Assembly: GCA_003427395.1 (NCBI GenBank)
Contig: BFEA01000113.1
Location: forward strand, 1,688,196 to 1,743,122
Length of the DNA: 54,927 nucleotides
DNA from: Chara braunii
Lineage: Eukaryota > Streptophyta > Charophyceae > Charales > Characeae
Reading direction: 5' to 3'
Part shown: positions 30,165-40,531 of the stretch, piece after piece
Numbering within the stretch: the stretch's first letter is position 1
Layout of the letters: every line of letters starts with the position of its first letter
Notes under the pieces: model-generated
Database searches by the model: none
The model's input: only the letters and a program-made list of their open reading frames with translations
Told to the model about the DNA's origin: nothing
Translations under genes and position numbers: made by a program

Positions 30165-30537
30165 GATCCTGGCGGGCGATTTTAATGCGGCCCCGGACCG
30201 GCTTTTGGACAGATGGAAAACTGTTGCACCGTGCCCCGTATACATACAAAATGATGAGAAATCCATCGCGCACCTCTCTCAATCCCTAAACCTCTTTGAC
30301 TCTTTCAGGAGACTAGCCCCGACCGCTCGCAGATACACATGCTTCAGGAAGAGTGGCACGGAAATCTCAACAAAGTCCCGAATCGACTTGATTTTGATTT
30401 CAGAAGAAATTCAAGGGGCCTTGCAAGAAGCAGAGATCTTCCCGCGTAGTCCGTATTCGGATTGGATCATGCGATGTGTGCCGCGATCCTCTCATTCCGG
30501 AAGAAACCTGACCAAGGCCGAGGCTTCTACAAACTGA
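30165..30537 (+). pseudogene. LINE endonuclease C-terminal part
   Basis: LAGDFNAAPDRLLDRW carries the GDFN motif of exonuclease-endonuclease-phosphatase enzymes, and STKSRIDLILISEEI supplies the downstream SRID-type motif, followed by PYSDWIMRCV where SDH is usual (His is replaced). The N-terminal catalytic half is absent. A TAG lies in frame ~9 codons before GDFN. Confidence 0.75.
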
Positions 30538-30634
30538 ACACCTCGTTCCTGCCCATCGACCGCTTTATAGCATACCTCACAGATGTCTGGTCCTTCTGGC
30601 AGGCACAGAAGAGCCAATTCGATGACCAAATTAG

Positions 30635-31822
30635 GTGGTTCAACAACACCTGGCATTTATGGGCCGCAAGTGCAATGAATACTCAAAACTCCTGGCAAGC
30701 AAGCGCCACGCGGAGGAGTTGAACCTGCAACATCAGCTGCAACAGCAGCAACAACAGGAGGTAGACTCAACACTCATAATGAGCACAACCGAACACACCG
30801 AACTGATCAACAGCATTCAACACCTAGAAGCCCGCCTGCTAGAACACATGGAGAACCGATGGCAGGGCGCACGTATTTGGGGAAAACTATCCACGCTTAA
30901 CACGGAAGGGGCAATGGACGCGCGTTTCTTTGCAATGGCCAGGGCAAACGCAGGGAGATCGGTAATAGAGGCCATGGAGGACCCTAAATGCGACCACGGC
31001 CCCCTCCACACTTCCACGGCAGCCTGCACAAAAATAGCAATGGATTTTTATCAGAACCTCTTCTCCTCCGAGTGTGGTGGCTCTCACGACACTCACCGCT
31101 TGCAGGAAATAGAGGCCTTTTTGCACCCATTACATAAATCCTTAACAGAATCTCAAAAACAAACCTTGGAAGAACCAATATCCAAGGAAGAAATATGGAC
31201 AGCGTTACAGCAAATGGACGACGAAAAGACCCCCAGTATAGATGGCCTGCCCAAAGAGTTCTGGGTTGCAATGTGGCCCTCTATATCGCAGGACCTTATG
31301 GACTTCTTTCGGCCAGTGTGGACCTCGGGCCAGACTGGGGAGTTTGTCAGCCAGGGGGTCCTGACCCTCCTATACAAGAAAGGGGCAAGGACTGACATTC
31401 GAAACTACTGCCCTATCACCTTACTTACTGTCATCTATAAACTACTGGCAAAAGCCTTACCCAATCGCATGACGGCAGTCATGCCCATCCTCATACATCC
31501 GGACCAAACCGGGTTCATCCAAGGTAGAAACATTCAGGATAATGTCCTCCTAGTCAATGAGATAATTAAGCTATCAAGGCTGTCGAAAAACAATGCAGCA
31601 ATTATCTTCATCGACTTTGAAAAGGCATATGACCATGTCGACTGGGTGTTTCTCGACAAATGCTTGGAGAAGTTCAATTTTGACCCGGACTTCAGGCGGT
31701 GGGTGAGGATCCTCCACACAAACGCAACTACCAGGGTCATGGTGAATGGCAACCTGGCCCCGCCTTTCGAGTTGCAACGGTCAGTGAGGCAGGGTGACCC
31801 CCTGGACCCTTATTCGTTATAG
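30635..31822 (+). pseudogene. LINE reverse transcriptase, N-terminal part
   Basis: It starts with a Gln-rich linker, then RT: SIDGLPKEFWVAMW, VLTLLYKKGARTDIRNYCPI, LIHPDQTGFIQGRNIQDN and the first catalytic Asp in IFIDFEKAYDHVDW. It ends at SVRQGDPLDPYSL*, where a frameshift interrupts a standard L1 block; the next phase resumes at FVIVMEAL. Confidence 0.9.
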
Positions 31823-32730
31823 TGATGGAGGCGCTTGCAGCCAACCTGAGGAGCCACAGGAGCATTAAAAGAATACAAATATCATCAATTCCACAGGAGG
31901 CAATCCCGGTTTGCTCCCTGTTCACAGACGATCTCACTATCATGGCTGACGCCTCCCACGAAGCGATGGCCGAAGTCCAACATATGATGGACCGCTTCTG
32001 TAGGTTAGCAGATATGCGGGTCAACTGGGGAAACAAAACCCAGGGCTGGTGGATACACCACCAAGGGGTGAGACCCCAAGAAACCCCCAGAGTCAAATGG
32101 TTACCAAAGGATGCCCCGATCAGAGTGCTAGGGGTGCTCATGTCTACAGAAGGAAAGCCAACCACCAACAACGACTGGATTGCAGGACCACCGAGGGAAA
32201 AGATGGCACTTTGGAAACACAAACACACCTCGCTGATAGGGCACTCGCTGATAATTAACAACGTGATCCTCGCCTCTATGTGGTACAAGGCAGCCATCTG
32301 GGCCTTGGACAAGGGCTCCCTCCGTCCGCTGCAACGACAGATTGCAGCCTTCCTATGGAGAGGCGACAATGAGGAACAAAACGTCATCAGCAGAGTAGCC
32401 TGGCAGTCCCTAATTCAACCCAAGGCTAGCGGGGGTTTGGGGACTATAGACCCTACCCTGCAAATGAAAGCTCTAGCACTCCAGTGGCTCAAATGGCTGT
32501 TTTTTTGCCAAGACACCCCGTGGAAAGGGCTAGCCATGGAACAGATCGCCCGCCTCGCCCCGCAGATAGGGGAAGGGAAGGACCCGATGATGTGGCTGGA
32601 AAACAGGGATTGGCCCATCCCCCGAAGGAGTGCGCGCCAGCAAGACAACCATGCCCCCCCCCCCCTGCTCCAGCCCGACAAGAGGCAAGGGCCGACCTGC
32701 GAAACGACTCCTTTTGGCCTGACCTCCTGA
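31822..32730 (+). pseudogene. LINE reverse transcriptase, C-terminal part
   Basis: CSLFTDDLTIMAD (~31915) holds the two catalytic Asp residues of the (F/Y)xDD motif, with Thr where Ala is usual. Thumb and connection follow: INNVILASMWYKAAIW and LQRQIAAFLWRG. The latter part matches the usual L1 pattern of hydrophobic blocks after RT. It continues in another phase at ~32700. Confidence 0.87.
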
Positions 32731-33572
32731 CAACATGGCGAAGCCTACCCCTGCCGGACAAAACTCCACCGGAGCGATGGGAGGAGGTGACACGGCAACC
32801 GCTTTTTGGCAATAGATGGATCACAGACCCCAGGGGACAGACTCTTCACTGCATGGACACCCCATGGCAGGGTTGGGTTAGACGTGGGATCACTAGGATA
32901 GGAGACATATGGGACAAGGACCAAGGGAATTGGATTGACCCGGCAAAACTGAGAGAGCATCTGCGATATTGCCACCGGCCGATGGACGCCTTGGAAACCT
33001 TAGTAGACATGATCCCTTTGGCCTGGTGGCAAATTCTAAGGAAAGGCCTGACCCTGACCGAGACAGACTGGGTGGCCTTCAGGGTCCGCCCAGATCAGGT
33101 GGGCAACATAGAACACTGTGAACCTGAAGGAATGATACGGGTGGGTCTCTTCCAATTAGGATGGAACAACTCCCTCCAAAGAATATCCCCAGAAGAGTCC
33201 ATCCAGTGCCAGAAAGAAGACCTGTTCAGAATCAGGGTAATAAGTGAAGACGGACAAACAATCGCCTACTGCCCCCAAACCCCGATCCACCAGCTCGCCT
33301 TGGACCCCCTGGAATGGACATGGACATCGGCTATAGGAAAGGCCAGAAAGGTCTGCAAATCGCTTAGTAACCTGACAGTTAAGGCAACCTACAGGCTTCT
33401 CAGACCACTCATAAACCTCCGGGACCGGGTGGAGGCGCGTTGGATGAATCATCTGAACATTGACAAGAACAGCCTCAGGGGAATCAAATGGTTCAAAACG
33501 GTAAAAGGAAAAACCAGCGAAATTGGCATCGCTGCAATGGCAGATCGAGCACCGCTGTCTGCCGACAAATGA
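32700..33572 (+). pseudogene. LINE ORF2 region between RT and zinc finger
   Basis: From ~32725 this frame reads PERWEEVTRQPLFGNRWITD, TPWQGWVRRGITRIGDIWD and WWQILRKGLTLTETDW, the linker found after RT in plant L1 elements. The open frame formally starts at 32484, but the earlier part overlaps the RT frame. It ends at ADK*, and the following frame carries the zinc-binding part. Confidence 0.75.
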
Positions 33573-34290
33573 TTGGATTATTGACAGGACGTTCCTGGAA
33601 CAACGAGGTCTGGCCCTCCCCTGGTGTAGATGGTGCACTGACACGTTCCCCTCTAGGAAAATTGCTGAAACAATAGAACACATCCTTCTCCAATGCCCGG
33701 GAGCCATGTGGCTGTGGAGCTGGTGGGACAGAATATGGGGCCAGCTGGAGACTCAGATCCGGTGGCCTTGGGACTGGAAAGCTCTGCTGTGTGAAGTCCT
33801 CCCATCGGGCCAGTTAGATAATTTCACATGCAATTTGTTCAAACTTGGCCGCAGAGCGGTGCTCTGGGCCCTCTGGCGCAGGAGATGCACCTACAAAATA
33901 GAAAAAGCGAGACTGGAGGGCCCAGATTTCACGGAAAGTATTCAACAGCAGATCCAAATTGAAATTACAGAGCAATGGGAAAGAGTCAGATCAAAACTCA
34001 AACAACTACATTTGCCTAAACACATTTCACAGCACATCAAGGAGTTTTCCCAGAGCTGGCTTGGGGGGGGACAGGGGGGGAGGATAGGGAAAGTGGAATG
34101 GAACGGGGGACAAGGCGACCCAGGGGAGGGACAAGAGGGGAAAGGCTTACTGAGGGACTATGGGCTTGTGTTCCATGAGTGGACTAAGATAGACCCCGCA
34201 GTTCCCTTGAGACCAGCTACCGACTTCCCCGACCCCTTTCCCCCCCCCTCTAACTGTGTGGTAGGTCTGGATTGGTATGGGAGGGAGTGA
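33523..34290 (+). pseudogene. LINE ORF2 C-terminal zf-RVT domain
   Basis: WQIEHRCLPTNDWI leads to LPWCRWCTDTFPSRKIAETIEH and ILLQCPG: Cys-X2-Cys, then His and Cys, the zf-RVT pattern at the end of plant L1 ORF2. Trp-rich helices follow. A Gly/Pro-rich end with VVGLDWYGRE stops at 34290. Confidence 0.85.
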
Positions 34291-34486
34291 GAAACCAACA
34301 GTAATGCCGCAGATTTCTGGCGCCCGTCCCAGGGCGAAGAGGCTTCTCCCCCTAAGTGAAATTCCTTGTAAACCCTCCTTAAGGAATGAAGCCTGCTCAG
34401 TTAATCCTCTGAGTTCCAGAGCAATCAATGCTGACAGGCTTCCCCCTGTGTGTGATCTGTACTCATTATCTCTATATAAGGGACGC

Positions 34487-34675
34487 TGGACCCGCTTTCC
34501 AGCAGGTGCTGCTCCCCACCAATAGATGGAGCCCCCCCCCGGATGCTAGTGGTGTCTGCTCTTATCATCACCACTAACACTCCAAGGGGCGTTCCCCTAA
34601 AGGGATAGATAGGGGAATGGAGAGGATGGAGGAAGGAAGGGAGAGTAGGGATTTTTTCTGTATCATCTCATCATC

Positions 34676-34714
<39 letters not shown>

Positions 34715-35183
34715 TTCCATGTTATATCATGCTTTCTGGTGTGTTGTAATTCTCGGCTGTATCTGTCCTCCTTCCTTAATCGGGAAATAGGATTTTAGAG
34801 ATGGTTGAATCTGGACCGATATCTACAGAGTTGCTTTGTCTTTGCCTTGGTTTGGCGATGCCAGAACGACGCTGGCCGGAGCTGGGGCGTTGCCCTGTAA
34901 CCTGCAATTGGCAGGAGCGTGAGGCCTTGTAGAGAGCTCTGGGGATTTGTCGAGGAAGGAAGCCAATCCAGTGGCGAACCGGGGGGGCTGCCTTGACAAC
35001 CTATGGGGCCAGGGATAGTCTAGGTGGCGAGAACAGGTCAGCTATGGTAGACATTGGTTAGGAGGGTATTGTCTCTGAAATGTAATGTCCTGGTGCAGGG
35101 AGAGCTGGGAGGGTTTGAAGATTAGAAGGCCAGAAGTGTTGTTATAACATAGTCTTTTATATTTTCTATACACTAATCATCAT

Positions 35184-35217
<34 letters not shown>

Positions 35218-35725
35218 TTCATCATCATCATCATTATCATTATCAGGATCACATCATTAGTATCATCATCTGATTAATGATATATTAAGCTTTTTGGTGT
35301 TCTGAAATTTTGGCAGCATCTAGCATTCTTCCACATTCGGAATATAGGACTTCATAGATGATTGAACCTAGATTGATATCTACTGAGTTGCTCTGTTCTG
35401 TGCCCTTGGTTTACCGATGCCAGAACGACGTTGGCCGGATCTGGGGCGTTGCCCTGTAACCTGTAATGGCAGGAGTGTGAGGCCTTGTAGAGAGATCTGG
35501 GGTTTGCTGAGGGTGGAAGGCATTCCAGTGGTGAACTGGGGGGGCTGCAAGGAGGCGAGAAGATATCAGCTATGGTTGATGTTGGTTAGGTTGGTTTTGT
35601 CTCTGAGGTACAGTGTTCTGGTGCAGGGAGGGCTAGGAGTTGTTCAAGGATTAGGAGGCCAAAATAGCTGATATAGCATAATCTTCTATATTTTTTCATA
35701 TATTTGATGAGGGACGCTGTGCTCG
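34487..35725. repeat. LINE tail and two ~530-bp tandem units with (ATC)n
   Basis: Two related units share 'gatgccagaacgacg', 'ctggggcgttgccctgtaac' and 'gtgaggccttgtagagag', at ~34850-34950 and ~35410-35510. Each is preceded by an (ATC)n tract (34678-34712 and 35170-35245). The second ends with 'gagggacgctgtgctcgg', resembling the LINE tail at 34487. They may be tandem 3' tails of the LINE family. Confidence 0.75.
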
Positions 35726-36098
35726 GTTCTCAGCAGTTTTGGTTTGATCACTCCGGGCAGACTGTGAGGACCCCGGCCTCAATCTTATTATTGGTAATAT
35801 CAGGACACTTCCTGGTCTGTCCAGGTGGGCCGAGAGGGCGACGAAGGGCGACTCGTATTGGACAAGTGACAGGCGTCACACAGTCCCTCGGGTTTTGGTA
35901 CGCGCAGTGACCCACTCCCAATTTCGTTTTGGCGTAGAGTCGTTGGCGGTTGGTCGGAGGTGGCACGGTGGGCAGCGGTGCCGGTGCCAACATGTGCGTT
36001 TTTTGGAAAAAGAGCAAGTGTCCCATCCTCACAGGTCACGTAGGACATCTCTCGGAAGGTGCCAGCGCCGACTCCGTGATAGCCGTCCGCCATAGCTT

Positions 36099-37621
36099 GT
36101 GCACCGGGAAGAACGTGTCTCATATGACGTGTGTAGGGAAGTTTTTTTGCGGAGGAGGTTTTTTTTTTTGTGGAGGCGGATGGGCATGGCGGAGGGTGAG
36201 GGCGATGCCATGGACTGGGAAGGGGCAGGCGATGTCGTGGAGAGGGGTGAAAGCGAGGACGTCCTCTTCATCGTCGTCCTCACGGTGTTCGAGCTGTCCG
36301 GCAGCGGAACAGGGCAGTGTTGTCGATTATCAACACTGCCGCTGCAGCGTCAACGTCCTGCCCGGAAATGGCGAATGTTGTCATGTTGCTCGCATGAGGG
36401 TATGTGCATAGCGTGTCTCTGATGTCCGTCCAAGCAGAAGGTGATTCTGGGTGCTAGATAGGACAGGCGGTACATGGAAAGACTTGCAAAGGGTCGGCGA
36501 CGCTCACAACAAGGTGTTCCGCAGATTTTGTCTCCTTCCAAGAGCATTGTTTCAGGAGGTTGCTACCCGCATCGCCCCCCACATCCAGCGGCAAACGACG
36601 AATTGGAGACAATCATTACCTGCGGAGCAAAAGTTTGCATGCACACTCATTCGATGGGCGAGGGAGGCTACCACAAACAGATGGGTCATGGGTTTGGTGT
36701 GGGTTTGGCGAGCCCTTTGCGCAGCAACAAGGAGGTTGCTGATGCGATTATCCGAGAGTACGGCCACCTCCTTACGTTCCCCCAGGGCCGACGTATGAAG
36801 AACGTGTTGGATGCTTTCAAGGTGAAAGGCTTTCCGGGTGTGTAGGTGCAATTGACTGCACCCACATGTACATTGAGAAGCCCAGGAACGAGCGGTCGGA
36901 ATGCTACTACGGCCGCACGAAACAGTACTCCATTGTCGCTCAGGTGGTGTGTGACCATGAGCGCAGGATCCTTGACGTGTTCGTTGGTTGTCCGGGGTCT
37001 GTTCACTACTCCCGTGTCATCCGTTTGTCGAACCTGTACATAACCACACAGGGCAGTCATGGCATCTTTCACGAAGGTTACTCCTTCCTGTTTTACGGCA
37101 CCATCATGCGGTATTATGTTTTGGGCGACCCAGGTTAGCCTTTGCTGTCGTGGTTAACGACTCCCAAGGGTGGGGACATTCGCATTCCAATGGAGGTGTG
37201 CTACGATGACTGGCACACCGCAGTGAGGAGTCTCATTGAACGAACTTTTGCGCTGCTGAAGGGTGTGTGGAGGAACTTTAGGATGCAGATAGGCAACATG
37301 AGAACCATACGCAAGGAGTTCATGGCATGTTGTATCCTCCACAACCTCATGCTGGACATGAGGATTGATATAGATCCCGTGGACCTTCGCAACGACTCGG
37401 ACGGGGACGACGAGTCCGACGGTGATGACCATCTGCCACACAGGCGTCGCCGTGGACGGAGAAACAATGTCGAAGATCATCAGCCATATCTGCAAGATCC
37501 ACGAGACGACACTTATGGCAGCGCTGAGGGGAAGGTGGCAAAGGCGAGGCTCATGCGGCACGTCGAACACCATGTGCGGGTTCATGGTCGACCTGCTCCT
37601 TGTCCTTGGCGCGCTTCGTAG
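36099..37621 (+). pseudogene. PIF/Harbinger-type transposase (DDE_Tnp_4), frameshifted
   Basis: Four phases together cover the transposase. VFRRFCLLPRALFQEVATRI (~36510) is the N-terminal helical part. GAIDCTHMYIEKPR (~36850) has the first catalytic Asp. CPGSVHYSRVIRLSNLY (~36990) is the second catalytic block, but it reads HYS where HDS is expected. SLIERTFALLKGVWRNFRM (~37230) carries the catalytic Glu. ILHNLMLDM follows, and the C terminus is acidic. Shifts occur near 36660, 36840 and 37135. An upstream frame at 36099-36422 may hold the N terminus. Harbinger transposons act with a SANT/Myb-like partner, and two such relics lie in this window. Confidence 0.85.
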
Positions 37622-37875
37622 ATGTTCCATAAAAAAAACAACCATTCCACTACATTTTTGTGGACATCTGTTTCGTTCTTTTCGGTTTGTTGTGTCCTTT
37701 GTATACATGTATGACGATATATACATATATATAGTGGTAACCAATCTACTTCTGTCAACGGTATATATATATAGAACAGTCACCCACTATCCTTCGTTTG
37801 TTGTCCTCATCTCCCATTCTACGTACGGTTCATTTGTATACCACTGTTTGATGGTAGGGTCACCAGCTCGTACAT

Positions 37876-37902
37876 ACGGAGGTCCCCGGGCGGACCTCCG
37901 TA
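37876..37902. repeat. 10-bp GC-rich inverted repeat
   Basis: ACGGAGGTCC, spacer CCGGGC, GGACCTCCGT, within the subterminal region of the putative hAT-like element. Confidence 0.85.
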
Positions 37903-38251
37903 CGTTCGGGCGTTCGGGGTCCCGTACGGGGTCCGAACCCAACGGCATTCGGCCCCCGCCAAAAATTATTTCGGGGCCTAAAAGTTTTTTTTACGAGTTC
38001 TCTATGACGTGAGGTAGATGCCTATAAATTTTCAAGTCATTTGGCTTAGCCAAATAAGAATTAAAAATCGCCAGAGATGGCGGTGTCAAAACGTGCTCGC
38101 CCACGTTTTTTTTCACTTTTTACTTTTTGTTTTCACTTTAGTTCGGGATCTAAACAATTTTATTATTTTTTGAAACTTTTTTAATGGGTTTTGTATTATG
38201 TGAAGTACACATCTGTAAATTTTCAGGGCATTTAGCTATGCCAAAAAAAAA

Positions 38252-38340
38252 TGAAAAATTGCCAAAGATGGCGGTGTCGAAAACATGCTCACGCACTGCG
38301 CGAGCATGTTTTCAACACCGCCATCTTTGGCGATTTTTCA
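38252..38340. repeat. Near-perfect 39-bp hairpin
   Basis: Arms 38252-38290 and 38302-38340 are complementary with two mismatches around an 11-base loop. A diverged single arm occurs at ~38050-38090. Confidence 0.93.
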
Positions 38341-38740
38341 TGGCCGCCTGCGGCGCACTTAGTGCCAACGGACTGTGATAGTCCTCTGGATACCCCTGAT
38401 AAGTATTAGCGGGGTCTATGACCAACACAAGTGTGAGTGTGAGCGCGAGTGGGTTGTGTGTGGTGTGTGGGAGAGTGTTGGCCATAGCCTCTGTTGCTAC
38501 TCGATGAAGGGTGGGGGACGATGAGAAAGGGAGGCACAGCTACTGGCAGGTCTCGGTCTTTGTGTTAGCTAGACCCCTACTGGTGGCCCCAACCCTATAC
38601 CCTAACCATTAGGGGCAAGGGGCAACATGAAATCTCCCCTTCACAGAGAGAGGAAAACTATGCTTGCAGGGGTCCCCTCTAGATAGTCTTAGGAGTAGGT
38701 AATGGAAGGTAAAAGAAACAGAAGTTGAGAGAAGAGTATA

Positions 38741-38741
38741 G

Positions 38742-38797
<56 letters not shown>

Positions 38798-38874
38798 GTC
38801 TAATTTATTTTTCTCCATAACATATNTTTTTTTCAGATTTNTTTTNTNAACTTTTTTTTTTTTTTTTTTTTTTG
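38741..38874. repeat. Poly-A and poly-T tracts with ambiguous bases
   Basis: A ~53-base A run (38741-38793), AT-rich sequence with several Ns at 38826-38848, and a ~23-base T run. They can form an A/T hairpin, and the consensus is probably unreliable here. Confidence 0.9.
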
Positions 38875-39179
38875 GTCCGCGTTCGGCCCGAACGGCCGAA
38901 CGCATCCCCAAGGGGTCCCATATGTTCAGGCGTTCGGGTTCGGGCGTTCGGCCCGTCCTGAACGCCGGTTACCCTGTATATATATATATATATAATGTAT
39001 TTTCTGATTTTTGTTTTTTCTCTTTGTTTCATCTCGAGGTTGTTCGGTGACATGAGACGATAAAGCGACGCCCGGACACGAGTTCCCTCAACCATTGCAT
39101 GAAAAACATTGCACAACAAAATGAAAGCCACATCCAACCATGACAACATACATAATTGTGAATAGAGATGAGTAGAAGA

Positions 39180-39360
39180 CATAGGTTGATTGAAACGTTG
39201 AGATACACATTGAAATGAAGATAGGTTGACAGGTTGATAGAATGATAGATGGATAGATACAAAGGCATGTTTGCCTTTTGTATCACTCAATCTATCATTC
39301 TATCTATTTGTCCACCCAACTTCATTTGTATGTGCATATCAACGTTTCAATCTACCTCTT
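39180..39360. repeat. Long imperfect hairpin, ~80-bp arms
   Basis: GGTTGATTGAAACGTTGA, with 'aaatgaag' and 'gatagaatgatagat', is mirrored by the sequence after the loop at ~39268-39272, out to 'caacgtttcaatctacc'. Identity between arms is roughly three quarters. It could be a MITE or a small-RNA-type fold-back. Confidence 0.75.
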
Positions 39361-39623
39361 CATGTTATGCACATCTCTGCCCTCCCTCCATCTATCTGCA
39401 TTTTATGATTATCCAATCCATGAATGACGTATGTGTGCAATTTCATTTGTCTGTGTATTCATAAGTGATTGTAACCACCATCATGCAAGCACAAAACAAA
39501 TGATATGTTCAAACATTCCCGCCGAAATTCAAACCCCATCTCTCCTCATGTTGTCCCCAACTTCTGCAACTGACACAAATTTGTAAAACAATTGGTCACC
39601 CTCTCTCGGGACACTTCCCCTAC

Positions 39624-39626
<3 letters not shown>

Positions 39627-39685
<59 letters not shown>
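39627..39685. repeat. (GA)n microsatellite
   Basis: An uninterrupted GA run. Confidence 0.97.
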
Positions 39686-39687
<2 letters not shown>

Positions 39688-40085
39688 ATGAAAACATGTT
39701 TCGTAAAACGATCTCTAGGAATACTTCCCCTCGGATCGAATCGAGACCTGGAAACAGTCACGAAACCATGTGGCAGGACCGCCGTCGCCACCGCCACACA
39801 ACGGTTTTTACACCATCGACGAATCTTGAAACAAAACTTAAATGAACGACAAGTCTGTCGGAGGATGAATGCAACGACTCTGAACAGCTTGGATCCCGAG
39901 TGTCCCTGCACCGGTCACTGACGCGAAAGGAGTGCAATCATTGTCATCACCTCCCGATCAACCGTGTCCGCATTACTAACCTACCACCTATTACGTGCGG
40001 CTCTGAGGTCGTCGTCGGGCCACCACATTTCCACCGCTCCGTGAAGGTACGATCGGTCTCGAAGTGGAGGCTCCATGTCCACGAC

Positions 40086-40449
40086 TTACGATGCTTTCCC
40101 TTGCATTGCAGCAAGGTGTTCCTCAGCGATGGTTGAGATGAGATACTTCACAATATCCCCAACAACGTCGCGATTGGGGACTGGCCAATTGTCGGGGACA
40201 ACCTCTTACAGCTTCTTCACCAATAACACCACCTCCGCAGGGTTGTCCTGGACGTCGTACCCAAGGCCGGCTGCCATCCTCACCGCAATAAGTCCGTTTA
40301 CAAGGGCGTAGTACACGCGCGTGCGGACCGTGTGGACAGTTGGCCCCCACTCTGTCTGTCGCTCCACCTCCGACCCTCGCTCGTACTGGTCTCCTGAATG
40401 ACCACCTCCTTCCCATTGATCCTCTCCTGGACCACGGCCTTAACGTCCA

Positions 40450-40531
<82 letters not shown>

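Larger units (their letters stand above)
30165..34535 (+). mobile_element. L1-type non-LTR retrotransposon (LINE), 5' truncated and frameshifted
   Basis: Plus-strand frames follow the plant L1 ORF2 order: the end of an apurinic-type endonuclease, a linker, RT, and a C-terminal zf-RVT zinc-binding region. The first protein-like block is LAGDFNAAPDR (~30170), so ORF1 and most of the endonuclease are lost. This suits incomplete target-primed reverse transcription. The end near 34535 is inferred from the tail block (GGGACGCTGG to CCACCAATAGATGG) that is also found at 27753. Confidence 0.88.
37855..38973. mobile_element. Non-autonomous hAT-like or fold-back element
   Basis: The left end TAGGGTCACCAGC and the right end, reverse complement CAGGGTAACCGGC, form short imperfect terminal inverted repeats of the hAT type. 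Both ends have GC-rich subterminal sequence with repeated 'cgttcgg'. Inside are repeated ~190-bp units and a long hairpin. The left flank is TTTGATGG and the right TATATATA, so no 8-bp target duplication supports it. No transposase is encoded. Confidence 0.5.

Noticed and set aside
37855-38973. 8-bp target duplication for the hAT-like element
   Set aside because: Flanks TTTGATGG and TATATATA do not match.
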